64,000 bases of DNA from CAVQBP01 sp963782475 (GCA_963782475.1 CAWAJW010000009.1:13561-77560), one strand, 5' to 3'. Numbered from the stretch's first letter, positions 28,035 through 37,631 are shown. A program made the numbers and translations. Notes: a model not told the origin generated them from the sequence alone.

Positions 28035-28973
28035 ATGAAATATCCAAATTATTTTTCGATTGATGCACTAAACAGGATGTCTGAATACAGGACAAAACAT
28101 GAGCATTTAAAAGAAATTTTAAAAAGTCCGGATTCTTTTTTTGTTCCCATTTTAAATCAAAAGAATTTAATTACTCTTAAACCTGAAGTAAATGCTGTTT
28201 TTCTAAAATATGATGATATTAAAGGATTAATCAATAATAATTATATTTTTTTAGGAAAATATAAGACTAACTATTTCTTCGCATTAGATGTTATTGAAGA
28301 AAGCAGCTTTATTATTGAGGATTCTTATGAATTCGATGATCTAAGAAAAATTGCTCCTATCTTAAATAGTGAAAAGGCTGCTATCCTGGCATACGCAAAA
28401 TCAATGGTTTACTGGAGACAAAGAGTAATGTTCTGCGGAAAGTGCGGCAGTGAAACTCTTTTGGAAGATGGGGGACATAAAGCTTCCTGCCCTAAATGTA
28501 ACTCTCTTTTTTTCCCGCAAACCGATCCTGCAATAATTGTAATAGTTACGAACAAGGAGAGATGTCTGCTGGCGCGTCAAGCAGGATGGCCCTCCAAAAG
28601 ATATTCTGTAATTGCCGGTTTTGTAGAACCGGGAGAAAGTTTGGAAAGCGCTGTTGCCCGTGAAGTACTTGAAGAAACAGGTTTAAAAATAAAGAATATT
28701 TCATATCATTCTTCTCAACCCTGGCCGTTCCCCGGTTCAATTATGGTCGGGTTTTCCGCTGAAGCTAAAACTGCATCTATAACACTTCACGACAAAGAGC
28801 TTGAAGATGCCAAATGGTTTTCAAGGGAGGAGATAATTAAGAAAGTTAAATCAAAAGAATTAAAATTATCCCCGGGAATATCAATTTCTTTCAGACTGAT
28901 TGAGGATTGGTTTAACTCAGGGAGTAAAATTTCACTTAGAGAAATATTGCGTTCTTTTAGTGAAGATTATTAG
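28035..28973 (+). CDS. nudC: NADH pyrophosphatase (Nudix)
   Basis: 312 aa. A divergent N-domain is followed by a zinc ribbon, FCGKCGS and CPKCNS (about 133-157), then the Nudix box GFVEPGESLESAVAREVLEE (about 198) and the NudC-specific SQPWPFPGSIMVGF. NudC hydrolyses NAD(H) to NMN and AMP and can remove NAD caps from RNA. The N-terminus and length fit the family. It follows the HAD gene by 44 bases, so the two may share a transcript. Confidence 0.93.
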   Translation: MKYPNYFSIDALNRMSEYRTKHEHLKEILKSPDSFFVPILNQKNLITLKPEVNAVFLKYDDIKGLINNNYIFLGKYKTNYFFALDVIEESSFIIEDSYEFDDLRKIAPILNSEKAAILAYAKSMVYWRQRVMFCGKCGSETLLEDGGHKASCPKCNSLFFPQTDPAIIVIVTNKERCLLARQAGWPSKRYSVIAGFVEPGESLESAVAREVLEETGLKIKNISYHSSQPWPFPGSIMVGFSAEAKTASITLHDKELEDAKWFSREEIIKKVKSKELKLSPGISISFRLIEDWFNSGSKISLREILRSFSEDY

Positions 28974-29170
28974 ATAATCTTTTCATTTTACATTCATCAT
29001 CTAAATATTCCATTCATCCCAAAAGTGTATCTTTCATTAAATTTAAATTATAATTTTATGCGGTATAACAGTTATATGAAGCTTATAAAGCTTAAATATT
29101 AGGAAAAAAAGATTATAACGGAGATTTACAATAAAAGTAAACTAAAATTCCTACCTAAATAATGACGCAT

Positions 29171-29210
29171 AAAAGCAGTTATACTCTCCCTTGGTATAAC
29201 TGCTTTTTTA
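29171..29210 (+). terminator. Rho-independent terminator
   Basis: AAAAGCAGTTATAC (29171-29184) pairs without mismatch with GTATAACTGCTTTT (29194-29207), with a 9-base loop and a T-run. It probably ends transcripts from nudC (or from a short transcript in the 200-base gap) and insulates the efflux operon promoter 60 bases downstream. Confidence 0.85.
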
Positions 29211-29260
29211 TTATTAAACCAGTCAGCAAATTTATAATTTTGTGAGCTGAGCTGTTTAAT

Positions 29261-29332
29261 GGAAACTATTACTTGACAAAATAGTTTCCTTGCATTATAT
29301 TTGGAAACGATATTTAAAAAAAAAGTTTCCAA
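29261..29332 (+). promoter_or_regulatory. Sigma-70-type promoter with two inverted-repeat operators
   Basis: TTGACA (29273-29278) and TATATT (29296-29301) are separated by 17 bases, close to the consensus. GGAAACTATT (29261-29270) and AATAGTTTCC (29280-29289) are exact inverted copies around the -35 box. TTGGAAAC (29301-29308) and GTTTCCAA (29325-29332) form a second exact inverted pair from the -10 box to the start codon. All four half-sites share GGAAAC. This is the layout expected for repression by the TetR protein encoded immediately downstream. Confidence 0.85.
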
Positions 29333-29968
29333 TGTCAGCCGAGAACCTTAACGAAATTGAAGATGATAAAACTAAAATCTTAAAATACGCTCAAATAAAA
29401 TATTTGAATGAGGGATTTTATAAAACATCGATGGATGTTTTAGCCAGTGAAATGCAGATAAGCAAGAAAACAATTTATAAATATTTTGCTACCAAGAACC
29501 ATTTGGTAGAAGCTGTTGTCCAGGATACTATGAAATATATGAGCAGTAAAATAGATGAAATTGTAAGTAGTAGATCAAAATGCAGTTCTGAAAATATTGT
29601 CACTGCTTGATTTTATGAGTAAGTCAATTCTAAGAGCCAGTGAAAAATGGATGATCGATATTAAGGTGCATATGCCGGCCTTATGGAATAAAATTGACAA
29701 ATTCCGTTCTAAAAAAATGTTGTTAATTCTTTCCCAAATAATTGAACAGGGGAAAAATGAAGGTTATATAGAAGATAAGCCGAATGAAATAATAATTACA
29801 ATTTTTATTGCTTCAATCAGATCGATTATTAACCCGACCTTTTTATCAGAAAATAAACTGGCAATAAATCAGGTATTACCTGTCACTTTTGAAATATTAT
29901 TGAGAGGAATTCTTACTGAAAGAGGAACCGAATTATTTTATAAATCTCTCCCCGCTACGGCGGTTTAA
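29332..29968 (+). CDS. TetR-family repressor, one frameshift
   Basis: The ATG at 29332 directly follows the operator. The N-terminal helix-turn-helix is clear: FYKTSMDVLASEMQISKKTI then YKYFATKNHLVEAV. The frame breaks at about 29581; removing one base (for example the G of TGC at 29581-29583) joins it to VLKILSLLDFMSKSIL and the C-terminal ligand domain. The repaired length is about 211 aa, normal for TetR. The stop abuts the ATG at 29969 and nearly abuts the exporter adaptor gene, so it is the first gene of the efflux operon and probably represses itself and the operon. The ligand is unknown. Confidence 0.88.
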
Positions 29969-29983
29969 ATGCAGGATAATTAT

Positions 29984-30949
29984 ATGAAATCATTAATTAA
30001 GATATTAATTGTGCTTGCAGTTATATATTCTATCGGCTGCGGCAACGGAAATGAGAAAAATACAATTTCTGCTTCCGGAAATATTGAGGCTACCAATGCA
30101 GTTATAAGTTCAAAGGTAACAGGGCAGGTTATTGCAATTAAATATGATGAGGGCTCAAGAGTGAAAGAGGGGGATACAGTCATGATAATTGATCATGATA
30201 ATCTTGAGCTGCAGCTTCAGCAGGCAGTTGCTGCTGAAAATGCCGCCGATGCTCAATTTAAATTACTTAAAGAAGGAGCCAGATCGGAAGATATCCAGCA
30301 GGCGCAGGATGCATTAAAACAAACAAAAATCAATATGAACCTGGCTGAACAAGACTTTAACCGGATGAAGCAATTATATGACTCAAAGACGATCACAAAA
30401 AAACAATTTGATGATGCGCAGGCAAAATATGAACTAACTCAATCGCAATATAATGCTGCTCAGGAAAACTTAAAGAAGATGAAGAATTTTGCCCGGCCTG
30501 AAGAGATTAAGCAGGCTCAGGCAAATTTAAATAGGCAGAAGGCTGCTGTTGACTTGCTTAAAAAGAATATAAGTGATTCATATGTTGTTTCTCCTTTATC
30601 CGGCTTTATTGTCCAGAAATATGTTGAAAAAGGAGAAACTGTTACTATGCTCTCATCATTATTCAAAGTATCCGAATTAAGGAGAGTAAAACTGGTAATC
30701 TATGTTTCGGAAGAAAATCTCGGTAGAGTTAAATTAGGACAAAAAGCCGATGTCACATCGGATTCTTATAATAATAAAACTTATCAAGGCACTGTCATTT
30801 ATATTTCTCCCGAAGCTGAGTTCACGCCGAAAAATATTCAGACAAAAGATGAAAGAACAAAATTGGTTTATGCAGTAAAGATTGAAATAAAAAACCCCGA
30901 ATTTGAATTAAAGCCCGGAATGCCTGCGGATGCCGTTGTTCATCTTTGA
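29984..30949 (+). CDS. HlyD/MFP-type periplasmic adaptor lipoprotein
   Basis: 321 aa from the ATG at 29984, preferred over 29969 because AGGA stands 7 bases before it and the signal then starts the protein. The lipobox is IYSIGC. The order is typical: half-lipoyl IEATNAVISSKVTGQVIAI, a long coiled-coil hairpin (about residues 75-195), the second lipoyl half VVSPLSGFIVQ and a beta-barrel. It resembles YbhG/EmrA-like adaptors that join inner-membrane ABC exporters to TolC. The partners follow in the same operon. Confidence 0.92.
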   Translation: MKSLIKILIVLAVIYSIGCGNGNEKNTISASGNIEATNAVISSKVTGQVIAIKYDEGSRVKEGDTVMIIDHDNLELQLQQAVAAENAADAQFKLLKEGARSEDIQQAQDALKQTKINMNLAEQDFNRMKQLYDSKTITKKQFDDAQAKYELTQSQYNAAQENLKKMKNFARPEEIKQAQANLNRQKAAVDLLKKNISDSYVVSPLSGFIVQKYVEKGETVTMLSSLFKVSELRRVKLVIYVSEENLGRVKLGQKADVTSDSYNNKTYQGTVIYISPEAEFTPKNIQTKDERTKLVYAVKIEIKNPEFELKPGMPADAVVHL

Positions 30950-31053
30950 TTAATATTTAACAGAGCACAGATCAAATTGATTGATTGAGATTTATTATGG
31001 TCATAAGGAACATAATAGTCTGTATCTCATTTCTTCCATGAAAAAGAGGTATA

Positions 31054-31968
31054 ATGGAACCGGTAATAAAAATTGAGAATCTTAAAAAATCGTACGGTGA
31101 AGTTGAAGCGGTAAAAGGGATTTCATTTGAAATTTATAAAGGTGAAATGTTCGGATTAGTTGGTCCTGACGGCGCCGGAAAGACTACTACTATTAGAATT
31201 TTATGCGGATTGGTGTCCCAGGATTCAGGTTCTGCTTCTGTATTGGATCAAAATGTTGCAAAGAATAGAAAAAAAATTCAAAACCGGATTGGTTACCTTT
31301 CACAAAAGTTCAGTTTGTACGGAGATTTGACGGTTGACGAAAATATTGAATTTTTTGCAGATATACATGGGGTAAAAAATTATGGGGAAAGACGGAATGA
31401 GTTACTCGAATTTACACGGTTGACTCCTTTTAGAAACAGACTCGCAGATAACCTGTCCGGCGGGATGAAGCAGAAACTGGCGCTTGCATGCAGCTTAATT
31501 CACAAACCCAAAATTATTTTCCTTGACGAACCGACAACCGGAGTTGACCCGGTATCAAGAAGAGACTTCTGGAAAATTCTTTCCGGTTTATTAAAGGAAG
31601 AAATAACAATATTTATGACTACACCCTACCTCGATGAAGCTGAAAGATGCAACAGGGTAGCATTGATGAATAACGGTGAAATTATAAGTCTCGATACACC
31701 GCAGAAAGTAAAATCTTCGATTAACAAACAAGTAGTGGAAATTATATGCAGCCGGATAAGGAAAGCTTACGACCTTATAAAAAAACAAACGGATTTTGAA
31801 GTTCAGCTGTTTGGCGATCGGATTGACGTTATGGTTAATAATTATGACATAGATTATAAAACCATCGAAAAAATTTTAGATGATAATGAAATTGAAATAA
31901 ACAGTCATAGGTTAGTTTCGGCATCACTTGAAAATGTTTTTATCTCTTTAGTTTCAGAGAAAAATTGA
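31054..31968 (+). CDS. ABC exporter ATPase 1 (YbhF N-half type)
   Basis: 304 aa. Walker A is GPDGAGKTT, the signature is LSGGMKQKLALA and Walker B is KIIFLDEPTTGVDP. The switch position that normally carries His reads TTPYLDEAE, with Pro instead. The C-terminal extension (about 225-304) is the DrrA-like regulatory domain. It pairs with ATPase 2 (33409-34338), whose signature is degenerate but whose His is present. The two probably form a heterodimer with one working site, corresponding to the two halves of YbhF. It drives the two ABC-2 permeases downstream. Confidence 0.9.
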   Translation: MEPVIKIENLKKSYGEVEAVKGISFEIYKGEMFGLVGPDGAGKTTTIRILCGLVSQDSGSASVLDQNVAKNRKKIQNRIGYLSQKFSLYGDLTVDENIEFFADIHGVKNYGERRNELLEFTRLTPFRNRLADNLSGGMKQKLALACSLIHKPKIIFLDEPTTGVDPVSRRDFWKILSGLLKEEITIFMTTPYLDEAERCNRVALMNNGEIISLDTPQKVKSSINKQVVEIICSRIRKAYDLIKKQTDFEVQLFGDRIDVMVNNYDIDYKTIEKILDDNEIEINSHRLVSASLENVFISLVSEKN

Positions 31969-32012
31969 TTATCAAAAATGTAAGAAAAAAATCAAGCGTT
32001 AGGTTACATATT

Positions 32013-33365
32013 ATGAAACGAATTATAATAATTATTCTTTTGATAAATGTTTTTTATCTCCCATCTATTTTAGCTCAAAGTTCGAACACGGTTATTGATG
32101 CAGCAGGGAAAATATTAACGCTGGACGAATGTTTACAGCTTGGGATTGAAAACAGCAAAGAACTTAAAATAGCAAAATCAAAAATGTCAGGTTCAGAGGC
32201 TAAAATTACTGAGGCAAATTCTCAATTATTACCTTTATTAAAATTTCAAGCATCCTACCAGAGGTTAAGTAATATTCCGCCTTTCGAAGTATCGCTCCCG
32301 ATATTTCCGCAGCCGATTCAAATTTCTCCAGTAATTTTAAACAATTACAATCTAAAATTAACATTGCAGCAGCCTTTATTTACCGGGTTTAGGCTCTGGT
32401 CTTTAAAGGGCGCGGCAGAAAACAATTATGAATCAAGCAGTTATGATTATAAGAAAAGCTTAAATGATGTTGCGTTTAATATTCAGAATGCATTTTGGAA
32501 TTATTATAAAGCAATGCAGATCCAAAAAGTTTTGCAGGAAAATTTAAGGCTTACAAAGAATCATCTTGATGATACAAAAAATTTTATGAAAAGCGGTTTA
32601 GCAACTAAAAATGATCTTTTAAAGCTTGAAGTTCAATATTCAAATACGCAATTGCAGTTAATAGAAGCAGAGAATAATATTGATATTGCACGCTCTAATT
32701 TAAATAAGCTGCTGGGTCTGACCCTTGAAGCAAACACTGAAATTAATGCCGGTGAAATAGATACATCATTTACTGAATATACACTGTCAAATTTAATTGA
32801 AGAGTCAAAAGAAAACAGGAATGATCTCAAATCACTCGAATACAGGGTGAAAGCAAGTGATAAAGGAATTACTGCGGCAAACGGCGGATGGTACCCGGCA
32901 ATTTATCTGGTCGGAGATTATTATTACAGCAAGCCAAACCAAAGAATTATTCCCGCAGAAAATAAATTTAAAGATACCTGGGATATTGGTGTAACTCTCC
33001 AATGGGATCTATGGAATTGGGGATATACTTCATCACAAGCTACTCAAGCTGAAGAACAGAAAGTCCAGGTTGAAACTTCTCTTTCACAATTAAAAGATGC
33101 TGTAGAACTGGAAGTCTATCAAACATTTCTTACTTACAAACGTGCAATAGATAAAATAAATGTCAGCAGGCAGTCAGTTGAACAAAGTGAAGAAAATTAT
33201 AGAAGCATTCAGGATAAATATAACCAGCAGATAGCAACCAGTACGGATTTAATTGATGCCGAAGTTTCTTTACTCCAGTCAAAAACAAATTTAACAACGG
33301 CTTTAGTCGATTATCAATTGGCGAAAGTAAGATTATTGAAAGCAATAGGGAAGAAGATCTACTGA
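32013..33365 (+). CDS. TolC-family outer-membrane efflux protein
   Basis: 450 aa from the ATG at 32013, which gives a proper signal peptide (RIIIIILLINVFYLPSILAQ). The frame is open upstream into the ATPase gene but has no better start. Two OEP repeats can be seen, each starting with helix motifs such as CLQLGIENSKELKIAKSKM and GDYYYSKPNQRI. TolC proteins form trimeric channels across the outer membrane. Its place between the two ATPase genes makes this a self-contained tripartite exporter operon. Confidence 0.92.
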   Translation: MKRIIIIILLINVFYLPSILAQSSNTVIDAAGKILTLDECLQLGIENSKELKIAKSKMSGSEAKITEANSQLLPLLKFQASYQRLSNIPPFEVSLPIFPQPIQISPVILNNYNLKLTLQQPLFTGFRLWSLKGAAENNYESSSYDYKKSLNDVAFNIQNAFWNYYKAMQIQKVLQENLRLTKNHLDDTKNFMKSGLATKNDLLKLEVQYSNTQLQLIEAENNIDIARSNLNKLLGLTLEANTEINAGEIDTSFTEYTLSNLIEESKENRNDLKSLEYRVKASDKGITAANGGWYPAIYLVGDYYYSKPNQRIIPAENKFKDTWDIGVTLQWDLWNWGYTSSQATQAEEQKVQVETSLSQLKDAVELEVYQTFLTYKRAIDKINVSRQSVEQSEENYRSIQDKYNQQIATSTDLIDAEVSLLQSKTNLTTALVDYQLAKVRLLKAIGKKIY

Positions 33366-33408
33366 GAAGTCGGAAAACTGAATTAAGTTATCGGAATATG
33401 GAGCAAAA

Positions 33409-34338
33409 ATGAACAGTATTGAAGTTAAATGATTTAACAAAGAAGTTCGGTGATTTTACCGCTGTAGATCATATCTCCTTTAATGTAAGGAAAGGAGAAA
33501 TATTTGGTTTCCTTGGTGCAAATGGTGCAGGAAAATCTACTGCAATTAGAATGCTCTGCGGGATTCTAGAACCAACTTCAGGCGATGCCCAGGTCGGAGG
33601 ATTCAGTGTAAAAAATCAGCCTGATCTTGTTAAAAAAAATATAGGTTATATGTCGCAGCGTTTTTCTCTCTATAATGATCTGACAGTAGAAGAAAATATT
33701 AACTTTTTCGGCGGTGTTTACGGACTTTATGGTGATGAATTTAAAAAAGAAAGAGCTGGGTATTAAATACTGCAAACCTTGAGGGAGATGAAAAAAAATT
33801 AACAGGTTCACTTCCCGGCGGAATTAAACAAAGACTTGCTCTCGGAACTGCAGTAATCCATCAGCCGGGAATTATTTTCCTGGATGAACCTACAAGCGGT
33901 GTTGATCCTATCTCAAGAAGAAGATTCTGGGATTTGATTAATGAACTATCTGCACAGAATACAACTGTCCTTGTTACAACACATTACCTTGAAGAAGCAG
34001 AATTCTGCAATAACATAATGCTTATCAATGCAGGAAAATTAATTGCCGGAGGAACTTCAAAAGAATTGAAAACAAATTATTTGAAAAATACTATATTGGA
34101 AATTGAATGTGAGAAGGTCGTCAGTGCAATGGAAATCCTTGAAAAGGAAAATTTTGTTGATGAAACTTCAATTTTCGGGAATCAAATTCACATAATTGTT
34201 AATGAGAATTACAAAGGTGAAGAACAAATAAAAAATGAACTAAATAAAAACTCTATCTCTGTAAAAAGAATTGATAAGATAGTTCCGACACTTGAGGATG
34301 TGTTTATACATCTTCTCGAGAAGAAGCCTGATAAATAA
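33409..34338 (+). CDS. ABC exporter ATPase 2 (YbhF C-half type), two frame breaks
   Basis: It starts MNSIEV at the ATG 33409 and continues as NDLTKKFGDFTAVDHISF if one A near 33427-33429 is removed. A second break near 33755-33760 (KKER to WVLNTANLEGDEKKL) needs a further indel. The repaired product is about 310 aa. Walker A is GANGAGKST, Walker B is IIFLDEPTSGVDP and the switch His is in TTHYLEEAE. The signature is degenerate, LPGGIKQRLALG, where LSGG is usual. This complements ATPase 1, which has a good signature but no switch His. The breaks are probably sequence errors, because the peptide resumes without loss. Confidence 0.87.
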
Positions 34339-34344
34339 TTTCAT

Positions 34345-34381
34345 AATCTTACTTTTGCTCCTTTTTTCATAGAGTAAGATT
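34345..34381. repeat. Inverted repeat between ATPase 2 and the first permease
   Basis: AATCTTACT (34345-34353) and AGTAAGATT (34373-34381) are exact reverse complements with a 19-base loop. It may be an mRNA stem that adjusts the level of permease relative to ATPase. No T-run follows, so full termination is unlikely. Confidence 0.45.
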
Positions 34382-34388
34382 TAAGAGC

Positions 34389-35546
34389 ATGATTAAGATT
34401 CAGAAAGAAAGAAATATGTTAACAAGAATCCTTGCTATATCAAAAAAAGAGATACGGCAACTAAAAAGAGACACAAGAATGCTCTATGTCCTTTTTGTTT
34501 TCCCGTTTGTACTTCTTATTCTTTTCGGCTATGCAATCAATTTCGATGTGCATCATATAAAAATGGTCGTTTATGATCTTGATAAATCTGAGACGACAAG
34601 GGATTTTATTAACCGCTTGACAAGCTCGAATTATTTTGATCTTGTCGGGTATATTGATTCAGAGAGTAAAATAAGAGAAGTTCTGGATGAAAGTGAGGCG
34701 CAAGTAGTTTTAGTATTTCCCCAGGATTTTTCACGCCAAATCTATTCCGGTAAGAAAGCGAAAATTCAAATCCTTGTTGCAGGGATCGATGCAAATACTG
34801 CTTCGGTAATATCAAACTATATGAATGCGGCTACATCAACTTTTTCATACGAAATAACCCGCGAGGAATTGGCAGTTAGAGGAAGAAAGGCTTATCTCCC
34901 AATAAACCTGGAACCGAGGTTCTGGTTTAACCCCGATTTAAATTCTACTCTCTATTTAATCCCCGGTTTAATTTCAATGATCCTAATAATGACGGCAGTA
35001 ATTTCGATCGCAATGTCTATAGTTAGGGAAAAGGAAAGAGGTACAATCGAACAAATAAATGTTTCACCTCTTTCATCACTTGAATTATTAGTTGGAAAGA
35101 CTATCCCTTATTCGGTAATTGCGCTGGTAATTGCATCAATAATTTTATTTGCCGGTTATATTCTATTCGGAGTCTCAATAAAAGGAAGTGTTTTTCTATT
35201 ATTTATTTCAACATTTATTTTTCTTTTTGCATGTCTTAATCTGGGGATTTTAATTTCTTCGATATCTGATTCACAGCAGGTTGCTTTTCAATTATCGGCT
35301 TTGGTCTCGCTTCTTCCATCATTTCTACTTTCCGGTTTCGTTTTTCCTATTGAAAGTATGCCCCCTGTAATTCAGGTTTTAACAAATATAACACCGGTAA
35401 AATTTTTTATAATTATTTTAAGGGATATACTCCTTAAAGGGGTTGGCCTGGAAGCTTTCTGGCAGCAACTAATTTATTTATTAATTTTTTCCCTGGTCTT
35501 TTTAACTTTGGCGACTTTAATAAACAGAAAAAATAAAATAGCGTAA
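34389..35546 (+). CDS. ABC-2 type permease (YbhS/YbhR family), first
   Basis: 385 aa from the ATG at 34389; an ATG at 34416 (MLTRILAISKKEIRQLKRD) is an equally plausible start. One N-terminal membrane segment (FPFVLLILFGYAINFD), a periplasmic domain of about 150 residues and five membrane segments follow. MSIVREKERGTIEQINVSPL is the ABC-2 signature. It probably forms a heterodimer with the next gene product and exports a drug or lipid-like substrate using the two ATPases. Confidence 0.92.
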   Translation: MIKIQKERNMLTRILAISKKEIRQLKRDTRMLYVLFVFPFVLLILFGYAINFDVHHIKMVVYDLDKSETTRDFINRLTSSNYFDLVGYIDSESKIREVLDESEAQVVLVFPQDFSRQIYSGKKAKIQILVAGIDANTASVISNYMNAATSTFSYEITREELAVRGRKAYLPINLEPRFWFNPDLNSTLYLIPGLISMILIMTAVISIAMSIVREKERGTIEQINVSPLSSLELLVGKTIPYSVIALVIASIILFAGYILFGVSIKGSVFLLFISTFIFLFACLNLGILISSISDSQQVAFQLSALVSLLPSFLLSGFVFPIESMPPVIQVLTNITPVKFFIIILRDILLKGVGLEAFWQQLIYLLIFSLVFLTLATLINRKNKIA

Positions 35547-35565
35547 ATGGCAATGAAGGTTCAAT

Positions 35566-36696
35566 ATGAAAATAATCATTAATATTATTATTAAAGAATT
35601 TCTACAGCTTAAAAGAGATCCGAGGTTATTCAGCATAATTTTTATATCGCCTGTTCTCCAATTGATTCTATTAGGATATGCCGCCAATCTCGATATAAAT
35701 AATATTAATACAATTGTTTATGATCAGGATAAAACCGTTACCAGCCGTGATTTTATAGAAAAATTTCAAAGTTCGGGATATTTTTCAATAAATAATTATG
35801 CTGATAATTATGAGCAAATTACAAATTTGATTAATAAAGGAGATGATCTTTGGGCATTGGTAATTCCCAAAGATTTTGAAAAAAAATTAGCAAGAAATGA
35901 ACAGGTAGATGTCCAGGCATTATTTGATGGTTCCGATGGTAATAAGGCCGGTATAGCCTTTGGTTATGTTACAGGAATAGTGTCAAATTATTCTCAAAAT
36001 ATTCTGATGCAGATTCAAAATAAATTGGGCATAAAAATACCATTATCCGGTTCAGTAGTTCCCGAAACCAGGGTTTGGTATAATCCTGATTTAAGGACGA
36101 GGTATTTTATGCTTCCGGGCATAATGGGCTTAATCCTAACTATAATTACAACGACACTTATGGCTATGGGAATTGTAAAAGAAAGGGAAATAGGGACACT
36201 TGAACAAATAATTGTAACTCCTATAAAACCGGTGCAGCTTATTATCGGTAAAACAATTCCTTTTGTAATATTAGGTTTTGTAGATGTTTTTCTGGTTATG
36301 GGAGTAATGGTCTTCTGGTTCGGAATCGGGATTAGAGGTGATTTCTTCTATCTAATTTTTGCTTCTTTTATTTATGTACTTTCTGCATTGGGTATCGGTT
36401 TGTTTATTTCAACGATATCAAAAACACAGCAGCAGGCTATGATGGTTGCTATGTTCGGCATTCTGCTGCCGATGAATTTCTTATCCGGCTTTGCTTTTCC
36501 TATTGAGAATATGCCCGGCTGGATACAGCCGATAACTTATTTAATTCCACTCAGGTATTATATTACAATTTTACGAGGCGTTATTTTGAAAGGAGATGGT
36601 TTCTTCCAATTAATTCCTCAAACAGTCGCCTTATTGGGTATTGGAATTCTAATATTAGCTTTAAGCTCTCTCAGGTTCCGGAAGAGATTAGGATAA
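35566..36696 (+). CDS. ABC-2 type permease (YbhS/YbhR family), second
   Basis: 376 aa, 19 bases after the first permease and clearly paralogous to it. It has the same fold order, with EFLQLKRDPRLFSIIFISP at the start and MGIVKEREIGTLEQIIVTPI as the ABC-2 signature. It is the last gene of the TetR-controlled exporter operon; the strand continues with DUF72 after 154 bases. Confidence 0.92.
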   Translation: MKIIINIIIKEFLQLKRDPRLFSIIFISPVLQLILLGYAANLDINNINTIVYDQDKTVTSRDFIEKFQSSGYFSINNYADNYEQITNLINKGDDLWALVIPKDFEKKLARNEQVDVQALFDGSDGNKAGIAFGYVTGIVSNYSQNILMQIQNKLGIKIPLSGSVVPETRVWYNPDLRTRYFMLPGIMGLILTIITTTLMAMGIVKEREIGTLEQIIVTPIKPVQLIIGKTIPFVILGFVDVFLVMGVMVFWFGIGIRGDFFYLIFASFIYVLSALGIGLFISTISKTQQQAMMVAMFGILLPMNFLSGFAFPIENMPGWIQPITYLIPLRYYITILRGVILKGDGFFQLIPQTVALLGIGILILALSSLRFRKRLG

Positions 36697-36850
36697 GCTT
36701 GCTAAATTTTTAATTTGATTCTTCAATATTTACATTTTAATTTATCTGAAGTTTTTCCTATTAATTTTCAGCTTTAATTATTCGAATTAAGATTATAGAT
36801 TAAGATTTTCATAAGAGAATGATTAAAAATTTTTTTAAAAAGGAAGTAAT

Positions 36851-37552
36851 ATGAAATTATATGTAGGTACTAGCGGTTATAGCTATAAAGAGTGGAAAGG
36901 GAGTTTTTATCCTGAAGATATTAAACCGGATAAAATGCTGAATTTTTATTCAGAACAATTTTCAACAGTAGAAATTAATAATACATTCTACCGTCTGCCT
37001 CAAAAACCGGTTCTGGAAGGATGGAAAAAGGAGGTCCCGAAAGATTTTAGCTTTTCAATTAAAGCACCGCAAAGAATTACTCATATAAAAAGACTAAAGG
37101 ATGTTGAGGATGATAATAAATATTTCATTGATATATTAAAAACTTTGGGGAATAAGCTCGGGATAATCTTATATCAATTTCCGCCATATTTTAAAAAGGA
37201 TCTGGCATTACTTCAAAATTTTATAAATTTAATCCCTGATAATATTATTGCTGCTTTTGAATTCAGGCATGAATCATGGTTTAGCGATGATGTTTATTCA
37301 TCTTTACATGAAAAGGATTTTCCAATCTGCCTTTCTGAAACCGATAAAGAGCCAGGAATTGATATTATTAAAACCGCAGGCAAAGGATACCTAAGGTTAA
37401 GAAAAAGCGATTATTCAAAAAGTGAAATAAAAAAGTGGTATGAGAAAATTAAAAAACAAAATTGGAAAACAGCCTTTGTTTTCTTCAAACATGAAGACGG
37501 AGCAAAAGGACCAAAATTTGCAAAACAATTGATTGAATTAAAAGAAGCCTGA
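36851..37552 (+). CDS. DUF72 (YecE-like) protein
   Basis: 233 aa. The DUF72 features are clear: LYVGTSGYSYKEWKGSFYP at the start, EINNTFYRLP, FSFSIKAPQRITH and FEFRHESWF. The fold is a TIM barrel of unknown biochemical role. The length is typical. A ribosome site AGGAAG precedes ATG. It converges on the large minus-strand gene. Confidence 0.9.
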   Translation: MKLYVGTSGYSYKEWKGSFYPEDIKPDKMLNFYSEQFSTVEINNTFYRLPQKPVLEGWKKEVPKDFSFSIKAPQRITHIKRLKDVEDDNKYFIDILKTLGNKLGIILYQFPPYFKKDLALLQNFINLIPDNIIAAFEFRHESWFSDDVYSSLHEKDFPICLSETDKEPGIDIIKTAGKGYLRLRKSDYSKSEIKKWYEKIKKQNWKTAFVFFKHEDGAKGPKFAKQLIELKEA

Positions 37553-37555
37553 AGA

Positions 37556-37579
37556 AGCTTTTAGTATTTTTAAAAAGCT
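37556..37579. terminator. Possible bidirectional terminator between convergent genes
   Basis: AGCTTTT (37556-37562) and AAAAGCT (37573-37579) form a stem whose A/T-rich arms supply a T-run on either strand. It sits just after the DUF72 stop and before the end of the convergent gene. Confidence 0.4.
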
Positions 37580-37631
37580 AAAAACTCTTTGATAAACTTT
37601 TTATCAATTTGTTAGATGATTATCCCCAATT

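Noticed and set aside
29332..29968. Programmed frameshifting in the TetR gene and other broken genes
   Set aside because: There is no shared slippery heptamer with a downstream stem, and the breaks occur in unrelated core genes at unrelated positions. Sequence error explains them better.
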